Assembly: GCA_017534445.1 (NCBI GenBank) | Contig: JAFXWC010000060.1 | Location: 1-43,249 of the forward strand | Source: Treponema sp. | GTDB lineage: Bacteria; Spirochaetota; Spirochaetia; Treponematales; Treponemataceae | Direction of reading: 5' to 3' | Length of the DNA stretch: 43,249 nt | In this document: positions 1-8,950 of the stretch, piece after piece | Position numbering within the stretch: position 1 is the stretch's first letter | Layout: every line of letters begins with the position of its first letter | Made by a program: the position numbers and the translations under genes | Notes under the pieces: generated by a model | Seen by the model: only the letters and a program-made list of their open reading frames with translations | What the model was told of the DNA's origin: nothing | The model's database searches: none

Positions 1-189
1 AACCGTGGCGGCTACAATAACGGTCAGGGCGGTGGTTATAACCGTGGCGGCTACAATAACGGTCAGGGCGGTGGTTATAACCGTGGCGGTTACAACAATA
101 ACGGACAGGGTGGTGGCTACAACCGCGGTGGCTACAATAACAACGGTCAGGGCGGTGGCTTTAACCGTGGCGGCGGACAGGGTGGCTTT
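1..189 (+). repeat. In-frame tandem repeat, 39-42 bp unit, in infB
   Basis: Two identical 39-bp units (1-39 and 40-78) are followed by two 42-bp variants (79-120 and 121-162) and a shortened 27-bp copy (163-189). Each encodes NRGG(Y)N(N)NGQGGG(Y/F). All unit lengths are multiples of three, so gain or loss of copies keeps the frame. The array is cut by the window start, so the total copy number is unknown. Confidence 0.95.
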
Positions 190-2322
190 GGCTCAAGACC
201 CGGTTTTGGCGGACAGGGTGGTGGCCGTCCATTTGGCGATGCTTCTTCAATGCAGGGCAACAAGGCTCCGGCAAAGAAGCAGTTCAAGGGAAAGAAGCAG
301 GTCTACAACCGCAAGGATAAGGAAGACTTCTTTGACGAGGACGAGCTTTACCAGAACAAGAAGAAGGATTCTGTTCAGGCAAGCGTAGTTCCAGAAACAA
401 TAGATATTATGGAAACGATTTCTGTTTCCGATCTTGCCAAGAAGATGAACCTCAAGGCAAACGAGATTATTGCAAAGCTCATGTCCATGGGAATGATGGT
501 AACAATCAACCAGAGCATAGACAGCGACACTGCTACAATTCTCGCGGAGGAATACAACTGTAAGGTTCACCTCGTAAGCCTTTACGACGAGACTGTAATC
601 GAAAGCGAAAAGGGCGAGGATTCAACCGTACAGGTAAGGCCTCCTATTGTTACTGTAATGGGTCACGTTGACCACGGTAAGACAAAGACTTTGGACGCAA
701 TCCGCAATGCAAATGTTGCAGAAGGCGAAGCCGGTGGTATTACCCAGAAGATTGGTGCCTACCAGGTTACAACTCCAAAGGGAACAATCACTTTCCTGGA
801 TACTCCTGGTCACGAAGCATTTACCATGATGCGTGCCCGCGGTGCTCAGATTACGGATATCGTAGTACTCGTTGTTGCCGCAGACGATGGTGTTATGCCC
901 CAGACCCTCGAGGCTATCAACCATGCAAAGGATGCAAAGGTTCCGATTATCGTTGCAGTAAACAAAATCGATAAGCCGGATGCAAACCCGGACCGCGTAA
1001 TGACTCAGCTTTCAGAGCACGGTCTTACACCGGAAGCATGGGGTGGCGACACTCAGTATGTAAATATTTCAGCCCTCAAGAGACAGGGTATAGATGACCT
1101 TCTTGACGCAATCCTTATTCAGGCAGAAGTCCTTGAGCTTAAGGCCCAGTATGACTGCCGCGCAGAAGGTAAGGTTATTGAAAGCCGCATCGATCAGGGA
1201 CGCGGTGTAGTTGCTACAGTTGTCGTAGAACGCGGTACCTTGCGTACAGGCGATCCTTTTGTTGCAGGAATCTACTCTGGCCGCGTAAGGGCAATCTTTA
1301 ACGACAAGGGTCAGAAGGTAAAGGAAGCAACTCCATCCATGCCTATAGAAGTGCTTGGTATTGAGTCCATGCCTAATGCCGGCGACCCATTCCAGGTTAC
1401 AGAAAGCGAGCGCGATGCCCGTGAATTTGCCGCAAAGAGACAGGAACTCAAGCGCTTTGAGGCTGCAAAAGCTGTTCGCAGGACAAATGCGGAAACACTT
1501 TACAGCGACATTGCCAACAGCGAAGTTAAGGAATTCAAGGTCATCATCAAGGCTGACCTTCAGGGGTCTGCAGAAGCACTCAAGAATTCTTTGGAAAAGC
1601 TTTCCACAAAGGAAATCCGCCTTTCCGTAATCCATTCAAGTGCCGGTGCAATCAACGAAAGCGATGTTACACTTGCCGCCGCTGACTCCAATGCAATCAT
1701 CATTGCCTTTAACGTTCGTCCTACACCAAAGGCAAAGGCTCTTGCAGATCAGGAAAAGGTAGAAATACGCAAGTACAACATCATCTACAAGTGTGTAGAA
1801 GAAATTCAGGCTGCAATGGAAGGTATGCTTCAGCCAGATACAAAGGAAGAAGTTACTGGTACCCTCGAAGTACGCAATACATTCCGCGTTCCAAAGATTG
1901 GTCTTATTGCCGGATGTTACGTTACGGACGGTATCATCAAAAAGACAAGCAGCGTAAACGTTATCCGCGACGGTGTTGTTAAATATACAGACAAGGTTGC
2001 TTCTCTTAAGCACTTTAAGGATGACGTTAAGGAAGTCAAGTACGGCTTTGAATGTGGTCTTGGCATTGAAAACTGGCAGGACATTCAGGTTGGCGACCAG
2101 ATTGAAGCTTTCGAATTTGTAGAGGTAAAGCGCAAGCTTGGTGATACCCTTGTAGACGAAAAGGCTGCCGCAGAAAAACGCGAGGCTGAACGCAGGGCTG
2201 CTGAAGAAAGAAAGGCTGCCGAGGCAAAGGCCCAGTACGAAGCTGAACAGGCTGCTGCAAAAGAAGCCGGTAAAGCAAAGAAAGCAGAAGAAGCCGCAAA
2301 GCGTGAAGGGGCAGGTGAATAA
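1..2322 (+). CDS. infB: Translation initiation factor IF-2 (5' end outside window)
   Basis: This GTPase delivers initiator fMet-tRNA to the 30S subunit and promotes 70S joining. The frame is open from base 1, so only the last 773 residues are present. Residues 1-63 are four to five copies of a 13-14 residue unit of the type [13 protein letters not shown]. An IF2_N domain follows (about residues 135-190, starting [14 protein letters not shown]), then the G domain with GHVDHGKT (from residue 221), DTPGHEAF and NKID, then the beta-barrel and C-terminal domains. The last 55 or so residues are an Ala/Glu/Lys-rich, probably helical tail beyond the usual IF-2 end. The family identity is certain; the glycine-rich repeat and charged tail are unusual additions. 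rbfA follows after 2 nt, as in many bacterial nusA-infB operons. Confidence 0.97.
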   Translation, partial: NRGGYNNGQGGGYNRGGYNNGQGGGYNRGGYNNNGQGGGYNRGGYNNNGQGGGFNRGGGQGGFGSRPGFGGQGGGRPFGDASSMQGNKAPAKKQFKGKKQVYNRKDKEDFFDEDELYQNKKKDSVQASVVPETIDIMETISVSDLAKKMNLKANEIIAKLMSMGMMVTINQSIDSDTATILAEEYNCKVHLVSLYDETVIESEKGEDSTVQVRPPIVTVMGHVDHGKTKTLDAIRNANVAEGEAGGITQKIGAYQVTTPKGTITFLDTPGHEAFTMMRARGAQITDIVVLVVAADDGVMPQTLEAINHAKDAKVPIIVAVNKIDKPDANPDRVMTQLSEHGLTPEAWGGDTQYVNISALKRQGIDDLLDAILIQAEVLELKAQYDCRAEGKVIESRIDQGRGVVATVVVERGTLRTGDPFVAGIYSGRVRAIFNDKGQKVKEATPSMPIEVLGIESMPNAGDPFQVTESERDAREFAAKRQELKRFEAAKAVRRTNAETLYSDIANSEVKEFKVIIKADLQGSAEALKNSLEKLSTKEIRLSVIHSSAGAINESDVTLAAADSNAIIIAFNVRPTPKAKALADQEKVEIRKYNIIYKCVEEIQAAMEGMLQPDTKEEVTGTLEVRNTFRVPKIGLIAGCYVTDGIIKKTSSVNVIRDGVVKYTDKVASLKHFKDDVKEVKYGFECGLGIENWQDIQVGDQIEAFEFVEVKRKLGDTLVDEKAAAEKREAERRAAEERKAAEAKAQYEAEQAAAKEAGKAKKAEEAAKREGAGE

Positions 2323-2324
2323 TC

Positions 2325-2738
2325 ATGGGACAGTACAGATTGGTACGGCTTGGAGAACAGCTTAAGTCTGAAATCTCCAACATGATTATCCGCCACGAAA
2401 TAAAAGATCCCCGCGTAAATGAATTCCTTACGATTCATCGTGTGGACGTTGCGGGTGATCTTGCCTATGCAAAAGTTTACGTTTCTTCTTTTATGGATGA
2501 AAATTCCGTTAAACGCGGAGTGCAGGGCTTGCAAAGTGCGGCCGGATTCATTCAGTCATCCATAGCAAAGAAGCTTACCATCTATAAATTTCCAAAGCTT
2601 ACCTTTATTGCGGATTCAAGCATAAAGGATGGCTACGAAATGGTGCAGAAGCTCAACGCCTTGGAAAAAGAAGAGGCGGCTTTGGCACCAGAGTCTCCGG
2701 CGGAAAACAGCGCACAGTCAAGCGATGAAGAAGAATAA
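2325..2738 (+). CDS. rbfA: Ribosome-binding factor A
   Basis: A 137-residue KH-fold protein that binds the 30S subunit and helps mature the 5' end of 16S rRNA. The N-terminus (RLGEQLKSEISNMI) and the following DPRV motif are typical of RbfA, as is the later segment with PKLTF. The C-terminal 25 residues are acidic and probably disordered. It starts 2 nt after the infB stop, and its own stop lies inside truB (14-nt overlap), so translation of infB, rbfA and truB is probably coupled. Length matches the family. Confidence 0.95.
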   Translation: MGQYRLVRLGEQLKSEISNMIIRHEIKDPRVNEFLTIHRVDVAGDLAYAKVYVSSFMDENSVKRGVQGLQSAAGFIQSSIAKKLTIYKFPKLTFIADSSIKDGYEMVQKLNALEKEEAALAPESPAENSAQSSDEEE

Positions 2739-4611
2739 AGACGCATCTTTTGATTTGCCTTCGGGGGTTTTGCCTTACTGCAAAAAAAGTGGGCTTACAA
2801 GCTTTTCTTCTCTTTCGGTAATAAAAAAATCCCTTGGCACGTCAAAGGTTGGTCATACGGGTACGCTTGACTCCTTTGCGGACGGCCTACTGATAGTCCT
2901 CTGCGGAAACCTTACCCACCTTGTAGAGCATGTAACTTCCTTTACAAAAACATACCTTGCCCTTGTCTGCTTTGGAAAAGAAACTGACACCCTTGACCCT
3001 ACAGGGCAGATTTTAAAGGTTTTGCCACCTCCATCAAAGGGGGATGTGGAAGAAGCATTGCCTAAGTTTACAGGCCCCCTTTTGCAGACACCCCCCTTGT
3101 ACAGCGCACTCCATGTGGACGGAAAAAGAGCCAGCGACCTTGTGCGTAGCGGCCAGGAAGTTCACCTTGAACCCAGGCAGATTTTTGTTTACAAGAACAC
3201 TCTGATTGATTTTCTTGAGCCGTCAGAGTCAGATCCGTGTGCATACGCCATACTTGAAATTTCATGCTCAAAAGGAACCTACATACGCTCTCTTGCCCGG
3301 GACATAGCGTATTCCCTAAAAAGCTGCGCCCATCTTTCAGCCTTAAGGCGCACACAGGTTGGCCCTTTTAAAATAGAAGAGTCTGCCTTTTACAAGGACA
3401 TTAAGCCCTTTACGATTCAAAATGCCTTGCAGGACTTAAAGAATATGCAGCTTGCGGATTTTGGTGCTAAAAAAGAAAAGAAGCCTGTTTCCGAACAAGA
3501 GATAAAGGAAGTCCGCTCCCATTTTTTAGCTTTTACGCCCTCCCTTGCACAAAAATGTTCTCTTTCTCCTCTTTTGCTAAAGAATGAATTTGAGCGCTAT
3601 TTTATGAACGGCCGCCCCTTAAAGAAGTCTATGCTTTTGCCTTTCGCGGGTGATGATTCATCTGCCCAGGGCAATGCTGAAGAAGCGGCAGTTTTTTACG
3701 CAGACAATTCTCTTGCAGGCGTCGTAAGCCTTCCTTCAAAAAAATCAGACAAATACAGCTACGGCTTTGTGGTTCAGAAGAAAAAAAAGGAATTCCGCGT
3801 CTTTTCGTGGCAGGACATTGTTTTGCACAAATTCCCGCTTGAATGGCTTTGCAGGGGTACGGCTCTTTCCGTTGGAAGCTTTGACGGTGTTCACAAAGGG
3901 CATCAGGCCATTCTTGAAAGGGTTCTTGCAAAGAATGATTTTGTGCGCGGTTGCGTAACCTTTGTTTCTCCCGCAAAGATGGCCCCTTCTTTTTCCGGCG
4001 AGCTTTCTTCCGTTGAACAAAAGAAACAAATTTTTTCGGATATGGGCCTTGATTTTGCCATAGTCATTGACTTTTCTCCCGAATTCAGTAAAATAGAAGG
4101 AACTTCTTTTATCCATACGCTTTCTGATGAATGCGGAATGCGCTTTATTGCTGAAGGGCAGGATTTTTGCTGCGGATACAAAGGTGCCTTTAAGATGGAA
4201 GACCTTGCCTCTCTTTGCAGTGCAGAAGGAATAGAGTGCGCGCTTGTACAGGATGTTTTGCTTGAAGGTTCGCGCATAAGTTCCAGCAGAATCAGGGATG
4301 CTGTTCAAAAGGCGGAGTTTGACCTTGCCCTCAGGATGACAGGCCGCCCCTTTGCATACGACTGCACGGGCCTTGAATGGAAGGAAGAAGAAGGCTCTTT
4401 TTGGGCAAGTACTTTTTCCCGCCAGGTTTTGCCTGTGGACGGAAAGTACGGTGTAACAGTTGAATTAACTGCCGCTGCAGAAGATTCGGTGGAATTGAAT
4501 GCAGCTGCGTTAACGACCCTGCATGCGGAGTGTGCCGTTGCAAAAGGAAGGATTTCTCTTTCTATGCCGTCGGCAAATTTTGCTTCAAGGGTCAAAAAAA
4601 TTATTTTTTAG
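2725..4611 (+). CDS. truB: TruB tRNA pseudouridine-55 synthase fused to RibF FAD synthetase
   Basis: A 628-residue bifunctional protein in one uninterrupted frame. Residues 1 to about 240 are TruB, which makes pseudouridine at tRNA position 55; GHTGTLD carries the catalytic Asp (residue 49), followed by the KTYLA and CSKGTYIRSLARDI motifs. Residues 300-360 look like the TruB C-terminal PUA-like part. From about residue 370 a RibF FMN adenylyltransferase domain starts, with GSFDGVHKGH (from residue 384) and RISSSRIRDA, both typical of that family. Residues 538-628 sit where riboflavin kinase should be but lack the GFPTAN-type motif. The start at 2725 is chosen because TruB homology begins there; a longer frame from 2629 would only read rbfA out of frame. 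In relatives truB and ribF are usually separate neighbouring genes. Confidence 0.9.
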   Translation: MKKNKDASFDLPSGVLPYCKKSGLTSFSSLSVIKKSLGTSKVGHTGTLDSFADGLLIVLCGNLTHLVEHVTSFTKTYLALVCFGKETDTLDPTGQILKVLPPPSKGDVEEALPKFTGPLLQTPPLYSALHVDGKRASDLVRSGQEVHLEPRQIFVYKNTLIDFLEPSESDPCAYAILEISCSKGTYIRSLARDIAYSLKSCAHLSALRRTQVGPFKIEESAFYKDIKPFTIQNALQDLKNMQLADFGAKKEKKPVSEQEIKEVRSHFLAFTPSLAQKCSLSPLLLKNEFERYFMNGRPLKKSMLLPFAGDDSSAQGNAEEAAVFYADNSLAGVVSLPSKKSDKYSYGFVVQKKKKEFRVFSWQDIVLHKFPLEWLCRGTALSVGSFDGVHKGHQAILERVLAKNDFVRGCVTFVSPAKMAPSFSGELSSVEQKKQIFSDMGLDFAIVIDFSPEFSKIEGTSFIHTLSDECGMRFIAEGQDFCCGYKGAFKMEDLASLCSAEGIECALVQDVLLEGSRISSSRIRDAVQKAEFDLALRMTGRPFAYDCTGLEWKEEEGSFWASTFSRQVLPVDGKYGVTVELTAAAEDSVELNAAALTTLHAECAVAKGRISLSMPSANFASRVKKIIF

Positions 4612-4620
4612 GAGTAAGTA

Positions 4621-4890
4621 ATGGCACTTACAAAAGAAACGACATCTTCTGTCGTATCAAAGTTCGGTGAAAATGCATCTGACACCGGCAACACAAAAGT
4701 TCAGATTGCACTGCTTACAGAGAGAATCAAACAGCTGACTGCTCACTGCAAACAGTTCCCTAAGGATACAACCGCTTCCAGAAGCCTTCTTAAGGTTGTT
4801 GGACAGAGGCGCAAGATGCTCCGTTACATGCAGCGCGTAAATCTCGAAGGTTACCGCGCACTCATTAAGGAACTCGGAATCCGTAAGTAA
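4621..4890 (+). CDS. rpsO: 30S ribosomal protein S15
   Basis: An 89-residue primary binder of the central domain of 16S rRNA. The full S15 pattern is present: GNTKVQIALLTERI, then HCKQFPKDTTASRSLL, then GQRRKMLRYM. The length is exactly that of the family. A Shine-Dalgarno (taggagtaagta) sits just before the ATG. The rpsO–pnp order is conserved in many bacteria, with a hairpin terminator between them here. Confidence 0.98.
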   Translation: MALTKETTSSVVSKFGENASDTGNTKVQIALLTERIKQLTAHCKQFPKDTTASRSLLKVVGQRRKMLRYMQRVNLEGYRALIKELGIRK

Positions 4891-4900
4891 ACTAAAATAT

Positions 4901-4939
4901 GGCAGCAACAATCCTTTGTGGATAAGCTGCCGTTTTTTG
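4901..4939 (+). terminator. Rho-independent terminator after rpsO
   Basis: Stem ggcagc (4901-4906) pairs with gctgcc (4926-4931), and a run of six T follows (4933-4938). It separates rpsO from pnp and may let only part of the transcription through. Confidence 0.75.
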
Positions 4940-5055
4940 TTTAAAGGCAAAGGCTTTGTTTCTTTGCTCTTGGGGCTTCCGGCTGTTCAAACGGAGGCTC
5001 CTTGGGTTCATCCTAAAAAATGAATCCTAAAAAAAAGAATCAAAAGAAGGATACA

Positions 5056-7152
5056 ATGGTACAAAGAGTAACAAAAAAAATCGGCGACAGCGAGCTGATT
5101 CTTGAAACAGGAAAAATTGGAAAACAGGCTAACGGTTGTGTTTATGCACAGTACGGCGGAACTGCCATTATTGCGACCATCTGCGCTTCTAGCGAAGTAA
5201 AGGAAGGTCTTGATTTTGTTCCTGTAACAGTTGACTATAATGAAAAATTCTATGCAGCCGGAAAAATCCCCGGTGGTTTTGTAAAGAGGGAAGGTCGCCC
5301 CAAGGACAAGGAAATCCTTGTTAGCCGCCTTATTGACCGCCCTATGCGCCCACTTTTTGAACCTTCATTCGGACGCGAACTTCAGATTGTTCCAACATGT
5401 GTTTCTGTAGACGGCGTTAACCCACCGGACATTCTTGCAGTAATTGCATCATCTGCTGCAGTTACAATAAGCGACATTCCTTTCCACGGACCGGTTGCAG
5501 GTGTACGCGTAATCTACATCAACGGTGAGTATATCCTTAACCCAACATACGATCAGATTGAAAAGGCCCAGCTTGAAATTGTTGTTGCCGGTACAAAAGA
5601 CGGCTTTACAATGGTAGAAGGCGGTGCAAAGGAAGCCACAGAAGACGTAATGCTTGGCGCTCTTGAAAAGGCCCAGGAATTTATCCGCGACATGTGTGTG
5701 CTTCAGGAAGAGCTTCAGAAGCTTGCAGGCAAGGAAAAACTTCCGCTTGCTCCTCTTAACATTAAGCTTGACAACGAAGAAGCAATCAAGAACGAGGCTA
5801 TTCCTCTTATGCAGGAAGCATGCTTCCTTAAGGGAAAGATGGCCCGTTCAAGCGCTGTAAAAGAAGTAAAGGCCAAGGTTGCCGCAAACCATGCAGAACA
5901 GCTTGAGGATGAAACTCAGAAGAAGCTCTTTGACGCTTTGTTTGACGACATCCAGTACAACCTCCTGCGCTCAAGCATCTTGGACAAGGGCTTGCGTATT
6001 GACGGACGCGGAACAGAAGACATCCGCCCAATTACATGCGAAGTAAACGTTTTGCCACGCCCACACGGAAGTGCCTTGTTCACACGCGGTGAAACACAGT
6101 CTCTTGCCGTTACCACTTTGGGTACTGCAATGGACGAACAGGTTTATGACGACATTGAAGGCGACCGCAGCGAAAACTTTATCCTGCACTACAACTTCCC
6201 GCCTTATTCTGTTGGTGAAGTTGGAAAACTTACGACTGGCCGCCGCGAAATTGGCCACGGAAACCTTGCCCGCCGCTCACTTGCACCGATGATTCCTTCC
6301 CGCGAGGAATTCCCTTATACAATCCGCGTTGTCTCTGAAATCATGGAGTCTAACGGTTCTTCTTCACAGGCTTCTACATGCGGTGGATGTCTTTCTCTCT
6401 TGGCAGCCGGTGTTCCTATGAAGAAGATGGTTGCCGGTATTGCAATGGGTCTTATTACAGACGGACCTCAGTACAAGAAGTACGCTATCCTTTCAGACAT
6501 TCTTGGCGAAGAAGACCACTTGGGAGACATGGACTTTAAGGTAGCCGGTACACGCGACGGAATTACAGGATTCCAGATGGACATTAAGATTGCCGGTGTT
6601 TCCATGGACATAATGAAGAAGGCTCTTGACCAGGCAAAGAGGGGACGCAACCACATCCTTGACATAATGGAACAGTGTATCAACAAGCCTCAGCCAATCA
6701 GCGCATACGCTCCTAAGATTGACAGCCTCAAGATTCCTGTAGACAAGATTGGCGCTCTTATTGGACCAGGCGGAAAGAACGTAAAGGCTCTCTGCTCACA
6801 GTACGGAGTTACAATCAATACTGATGACGATGGAACAGTTACAATCTACGGAAAGACAGGTAAGGCAACTGATGCGGCTAAGGCAGCAGTAAAGGCTATC
6901 TGTGAAGATCCGGAGCCAGGTACAATCTACAACGGAACAGTTAAGAGAATCATGGACTTTGGTGCCTTTGTTGAAATTCTTCCAGGAAAAGAAGGTCTTT
7001 GCCACATTTCAAAGCTTTCTAGAAGCCGCGTAGAAAAGGTAACTGATGTTCTTAAGGAAGGACAGCAGATTCCTGTAAAGCTTCTTGAAGTGGACAAGAT
7101 GGGAAGGCTTAACCTTTCTTACATTGATGCTTTGGAAGCACAGTCCAAGTAA
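5056..7152 (+). CDS. pnp: Polyribonucleotide nucleotidyltransferase (PNPase)
   Basis: A 698-residue phosphorolytic 3'-5' exoribonuclease that forms a trimer and takes part in mRNA decay. Two RNase PH domains are present: the first holds YGGTAIIAT and KREGRPKDKE, the second DGRGTEDIRPI, TRGETQSL and GDMDFKVAGTRDGITGFQMD, whose acidic residues belong to the active site. A KH domain (IGALIGPGGKNVK) and an S1 domain (GTVKRIMDFGAFVEI) close the protein. I chose the ATG at 5056 because an AGAAGGA Shine-Dalgarno lies about 6 nt before it. An in-frame ATG at 5020 would add 12 residues, very Lys-rich, with no good ribosome-binding site at normal spacing. Confidence 0.96.
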   Translation: MVQRVTKKIGDSELILETGKIGKQANGCVYAQYGGTAIIATICASSEVKEGLDFVPVTVDYNEKFYAAGKIPGGFVKREGRPKDKEILVSRLIDRPMRPLFEPSFGRELQIVPTCVSVDGVNPPDILAVIASSAAVTISDIPFHGPVAGVRVIYINGEYILNPTYDQIEKAQLEIVVAGTKDGFTMVEGGAKEATEDVMLGALEKAQEFIRDMCVLQEELQKLAGKEKLPLAPLNIKLDNEEAIKNEAIPLMQEACFLKGKMARSSAVKEVKAKVAANHAEQLEDETQKKLFDALFDDIQYNLLRSSILDKGLRIDGRGTEDIRPITCEVNVLPRPHGSALFTRGETQSLAVTTLGTAMDEQVYDDIEGDRSENFILHYNFPPYSVGEVGKLTTGRREIGHGNLARRSLAPMIPSREEFPYTIRVVSEIMESNGSSSQASTCGGCLSLLAAGVPMKKMVAGIAMGLITDGPQYKKYAILSDILGEEDHLGDMDFKVAGTRDGITGFQMDIKIAGVSMDIMKKALDQAKRGRNHILDIMEQCINKPQPISAYAPKIDSLKIPVDKIGALIGPGGKNVKALCSQYGVTINTDDDGTVTIYGKTGKATDAAKAAVKAICEDPEPGTIYNGTVKRIMDFGAFVEILPGKEGLCHISKLSRSRVEKVTDVLKEGQQIPVKLLEVDKMGRLNLSYIDALEAQSK

Positions 7153-7170
7153 AAATAACAACAATAAAAT

Positions 7171-7217
7171 ACCCCTGCATTTCCGAGCATAGGAATCCTA
7201 GCCGGGATTGTAGGGGT
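7171..7217 (+). terminator. Hairpin after pnp, possible terminator
   Basis: acccct (7171-7176) pairs with aggggt (7212-7217), and a small inner palindrome (tagga/tccta, 7190-7200) forms a second stem. Only a short T-rich tail follows, so it may protect or process the pnp mRNA 3' end rather than terminate strongly. Confidence 0.45.
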
Positions 7218-7229
7218 TATTTATAAATC

Positions 7230-8522
7230 ATGGTTAAAAAACTTCTTAAGAACAACGTAACCCTTTTAGTTCAGCAGATGAGTGGCTGCAAGAGCGCAAC
7301 GATAGGCTTTTATTTTACTGTTGGCAGCCGGCTGGAAAAACAAGGGGAATACGGAATAAGTCATTTTACTGAGCACATGCTTTTTAAGGGAACATCTACC
7401 CTTACAACCCACCAGATAGCCTGCACCTTTGACAAGATGGGTGCCTATATAAACGCCTTTACCGAACGCGAGGACGTGTGCCTTTATTCAACCTTGCCTT
7501 CTTCCAAGCAAAACTTAAAGACAGCCCTAAGCATGATGTGCGCAATGGCCAGTGACTGCACCTTTCCCCAGAATGAATTTGAAATGGAAAGGAACGTTGT
7601 GCTAAGCGAAATTTCTGCCGTACTTGATGATGACGAAGAGTCTGCAATTGACTGCCTTGCAGCATCCTTGTGGCACGACGGGGACTTGGGACGTACCATT
7701 ACAGGTACTGCGGAAGATGTGCTTGCAATTACACGTGAACAGATGGCGGTTTGGTATGCCAAGTATTTTGTTCACGGGGAACTTACCGTAGCTGCGGCCG
7801 GAAACATTGACGAGGATATTCTTGTAAGCGAGCTTGAAAAGCTTCCCATGCACCAAAAGCCCTTAAACTATCCATACGAATGCCGCTTTGAAAAGAACAA
7901 CGTGTGGCACCCGGGAGTTAATCTTGTAAAGGCGGACTTTAACCGTGTTCAAGTTTTTATGATGTTCCCCTACAAAATGCCGCTTGACGAAAAAAAATAC
8001 TACACGCTTTCTGTTTTTAATTCCCTTGCTGGCGACACCATGAGTAGCCGTCTCTTTGAGTCTTTAAGGGAACAGAGCGGTCTTTGCTATACGGTCTACA
8101 GCTTTTTTACTATTTATGAAGACGAGGCCTTTTGGGGAGCCTATGCTTCCTGCGAAAAGGACAAGGCTGTGCAGGTTGTGCAGAAGCTTTTGGATGAGAT
8201 AGAAAAGCTTAAGACTTCTCCCATTCTGCGACAGGAAATAGAGGATTCAATAGAACATCTTTGTGGAGAAGAGACCCTTGCCAGCCAGGACAGCGAATAC
8301 ATTATGAAGAGGCTGGAACGGAATCATCTTATGGGATTCACTAACTGGGAATCTGATGATATAATAAAAACTGTTGCATCCGTAAGGCATGAGGAAATCC
8401 ATTCCCTTGTGGACGAGCTTTTTGACTATTCAAAGAGAAATATCTTGGTTTACGGAGCGTCACTCAATTCAAGGCAAAAAAAGGAAATTCTATGTCTGAC
8501 AAAAGAAACACAGTCAAAGTAA
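7230..8522 (+). CDS. M16 family zinc metallopeptidase
   Basis: A 430-residue pitrilysin/mitochondrial-processing-peptidase-like protein. The inverted zinc motif HxxEH is present as HFTEH, in the context [12 protein letters not shown], and the distal Glu lies in the NVVLSEIS segment as in active M16 peptidases. A second, non-catalytic M16_C half follows ([14 protein letters not shown], then [16 protein letters not shown]). No signal peptide is visible, so it probably acts in the cytoplasm. Substrates are unknown; bacterial members of this size degrade short peptides. It starts 77 nt after pnp and its last 31 bp overlap dut. Confidence 0.92.
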   Translation: MVKKLLKNNVTLLVQQMSGCKSATIGFYFTVGSRLEKQGEYGISHFTEHMLFKGTSTLTTHQIACTFDKMGAYINAFTEREDVCLYSTLPSSKQNLKTALSMMCAMASDCTFPQNEFEMERNVVLSEISAVLDDDEESAIDCLAASLWHDGDLGRTITGTAEDVLAITREQMAVWYAKYFVHGELTVAAAGNIDEDILVSELEKLPMHQKPLNYPYECRFEKNNVWHPGVNLVKADFNRVQVFMMFPYKMPLDEKKYYTLSVFNSLAGDTMSSRLFESLREQSGLCYTVYSFFTIYEDEAFWGAYASCEKDKAVQVVQKLLDEIEKLKTSPILRQEIEDSIEHLCGEETLASQDSEYIMKRLERNHLMGFTNWESDDIIKTVASVRHEEIHSLVDELFDYSKRNILVYGASLNSRQKKEILCLTKETQSK

Positions 8523-8950
8523 AGTGCGTTGCTTCCCAAGGTGCGTTGCTTCCTGTTTACAAAACAAGCGGAGCTGCCGGTGCTGACGTTTGCGCCTTTT
8601 TAAAAGAAGATATTGTAATTCATCATGGTGAATACACACTTGTTCCAACCGGGCTTTATTTTGAGATTCCAGAAGGCTACGAGATTCAGGTTAGGCCAAG
8701 GAGCGGGCTTGCATTCAAGAACGGCGTTACAGTGCTGAACACACCAGGTACAATAGACAGCGACTACCGTGGAGAACTTAAGGTTCTTCTTGTAAACCTT
8801 GGCAAAGAGGATTTTACCGTAAAAAGCGGGGACCGCATTGCCCAGATTATACTTGCTCCTGTTACTCAGGCAGATTTTGTGCAGGCAGAGCTTCTTTCCC
8901 AGACAGAGCGTGGGGAAGGCGGCTTTGGAAGCACGGGAGTTCATTCGTAA
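8492..8950 (+). CDS. dut: Deoxyuridine 5'-triphosphate nucleotidohydrolase
   Basis: A 152-residue trimeric dUTPase: it hydrolyses dUTP to dUMP and pyrophosphate, keeping uracil out of DNA and supplying dUMP for thymidylate synthesis. The motifs appear in order: AGADVCA (1), PRSGLA (2), [11 protein letters not shown] (3), GDRIAQI (4) and the C-terminal Gly-rich arm [10 protein letters not shown] (5), so it should be active. It begins inside the M16 peptidase gene (31-nt overlap) behind an aagga site, and ends directly against the next ATG. Confidence 0.97.
   Translation: MSDKRNTVKVKCVASQGALLPVYKTSGAAGADVCAFLKEDIVIHHGEYTLVPTGLYFEIPEGYEIQVRPRSGLAFKNGVTVLNTPGTIDSDYRGELKVLLVNLGKEDFTVKSGDRIAQIILAPVTQADFVQAELLSQTERGEGGFGSTGVHS

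Noticed and set aside
5..388. Open frame with Ala/Thr/Val repeats on the plus strand
   Set aside because: It is the +1 shadow of the infB repeat; the infB frame is open from base 1 and continues into the conserved GTPase.
2629..2724. Longer N-terminus for TruB
   Set aside because: It lies in the rbfA coding region in another frame and has no TruB homology; the ATG at 2725 starts the family match.
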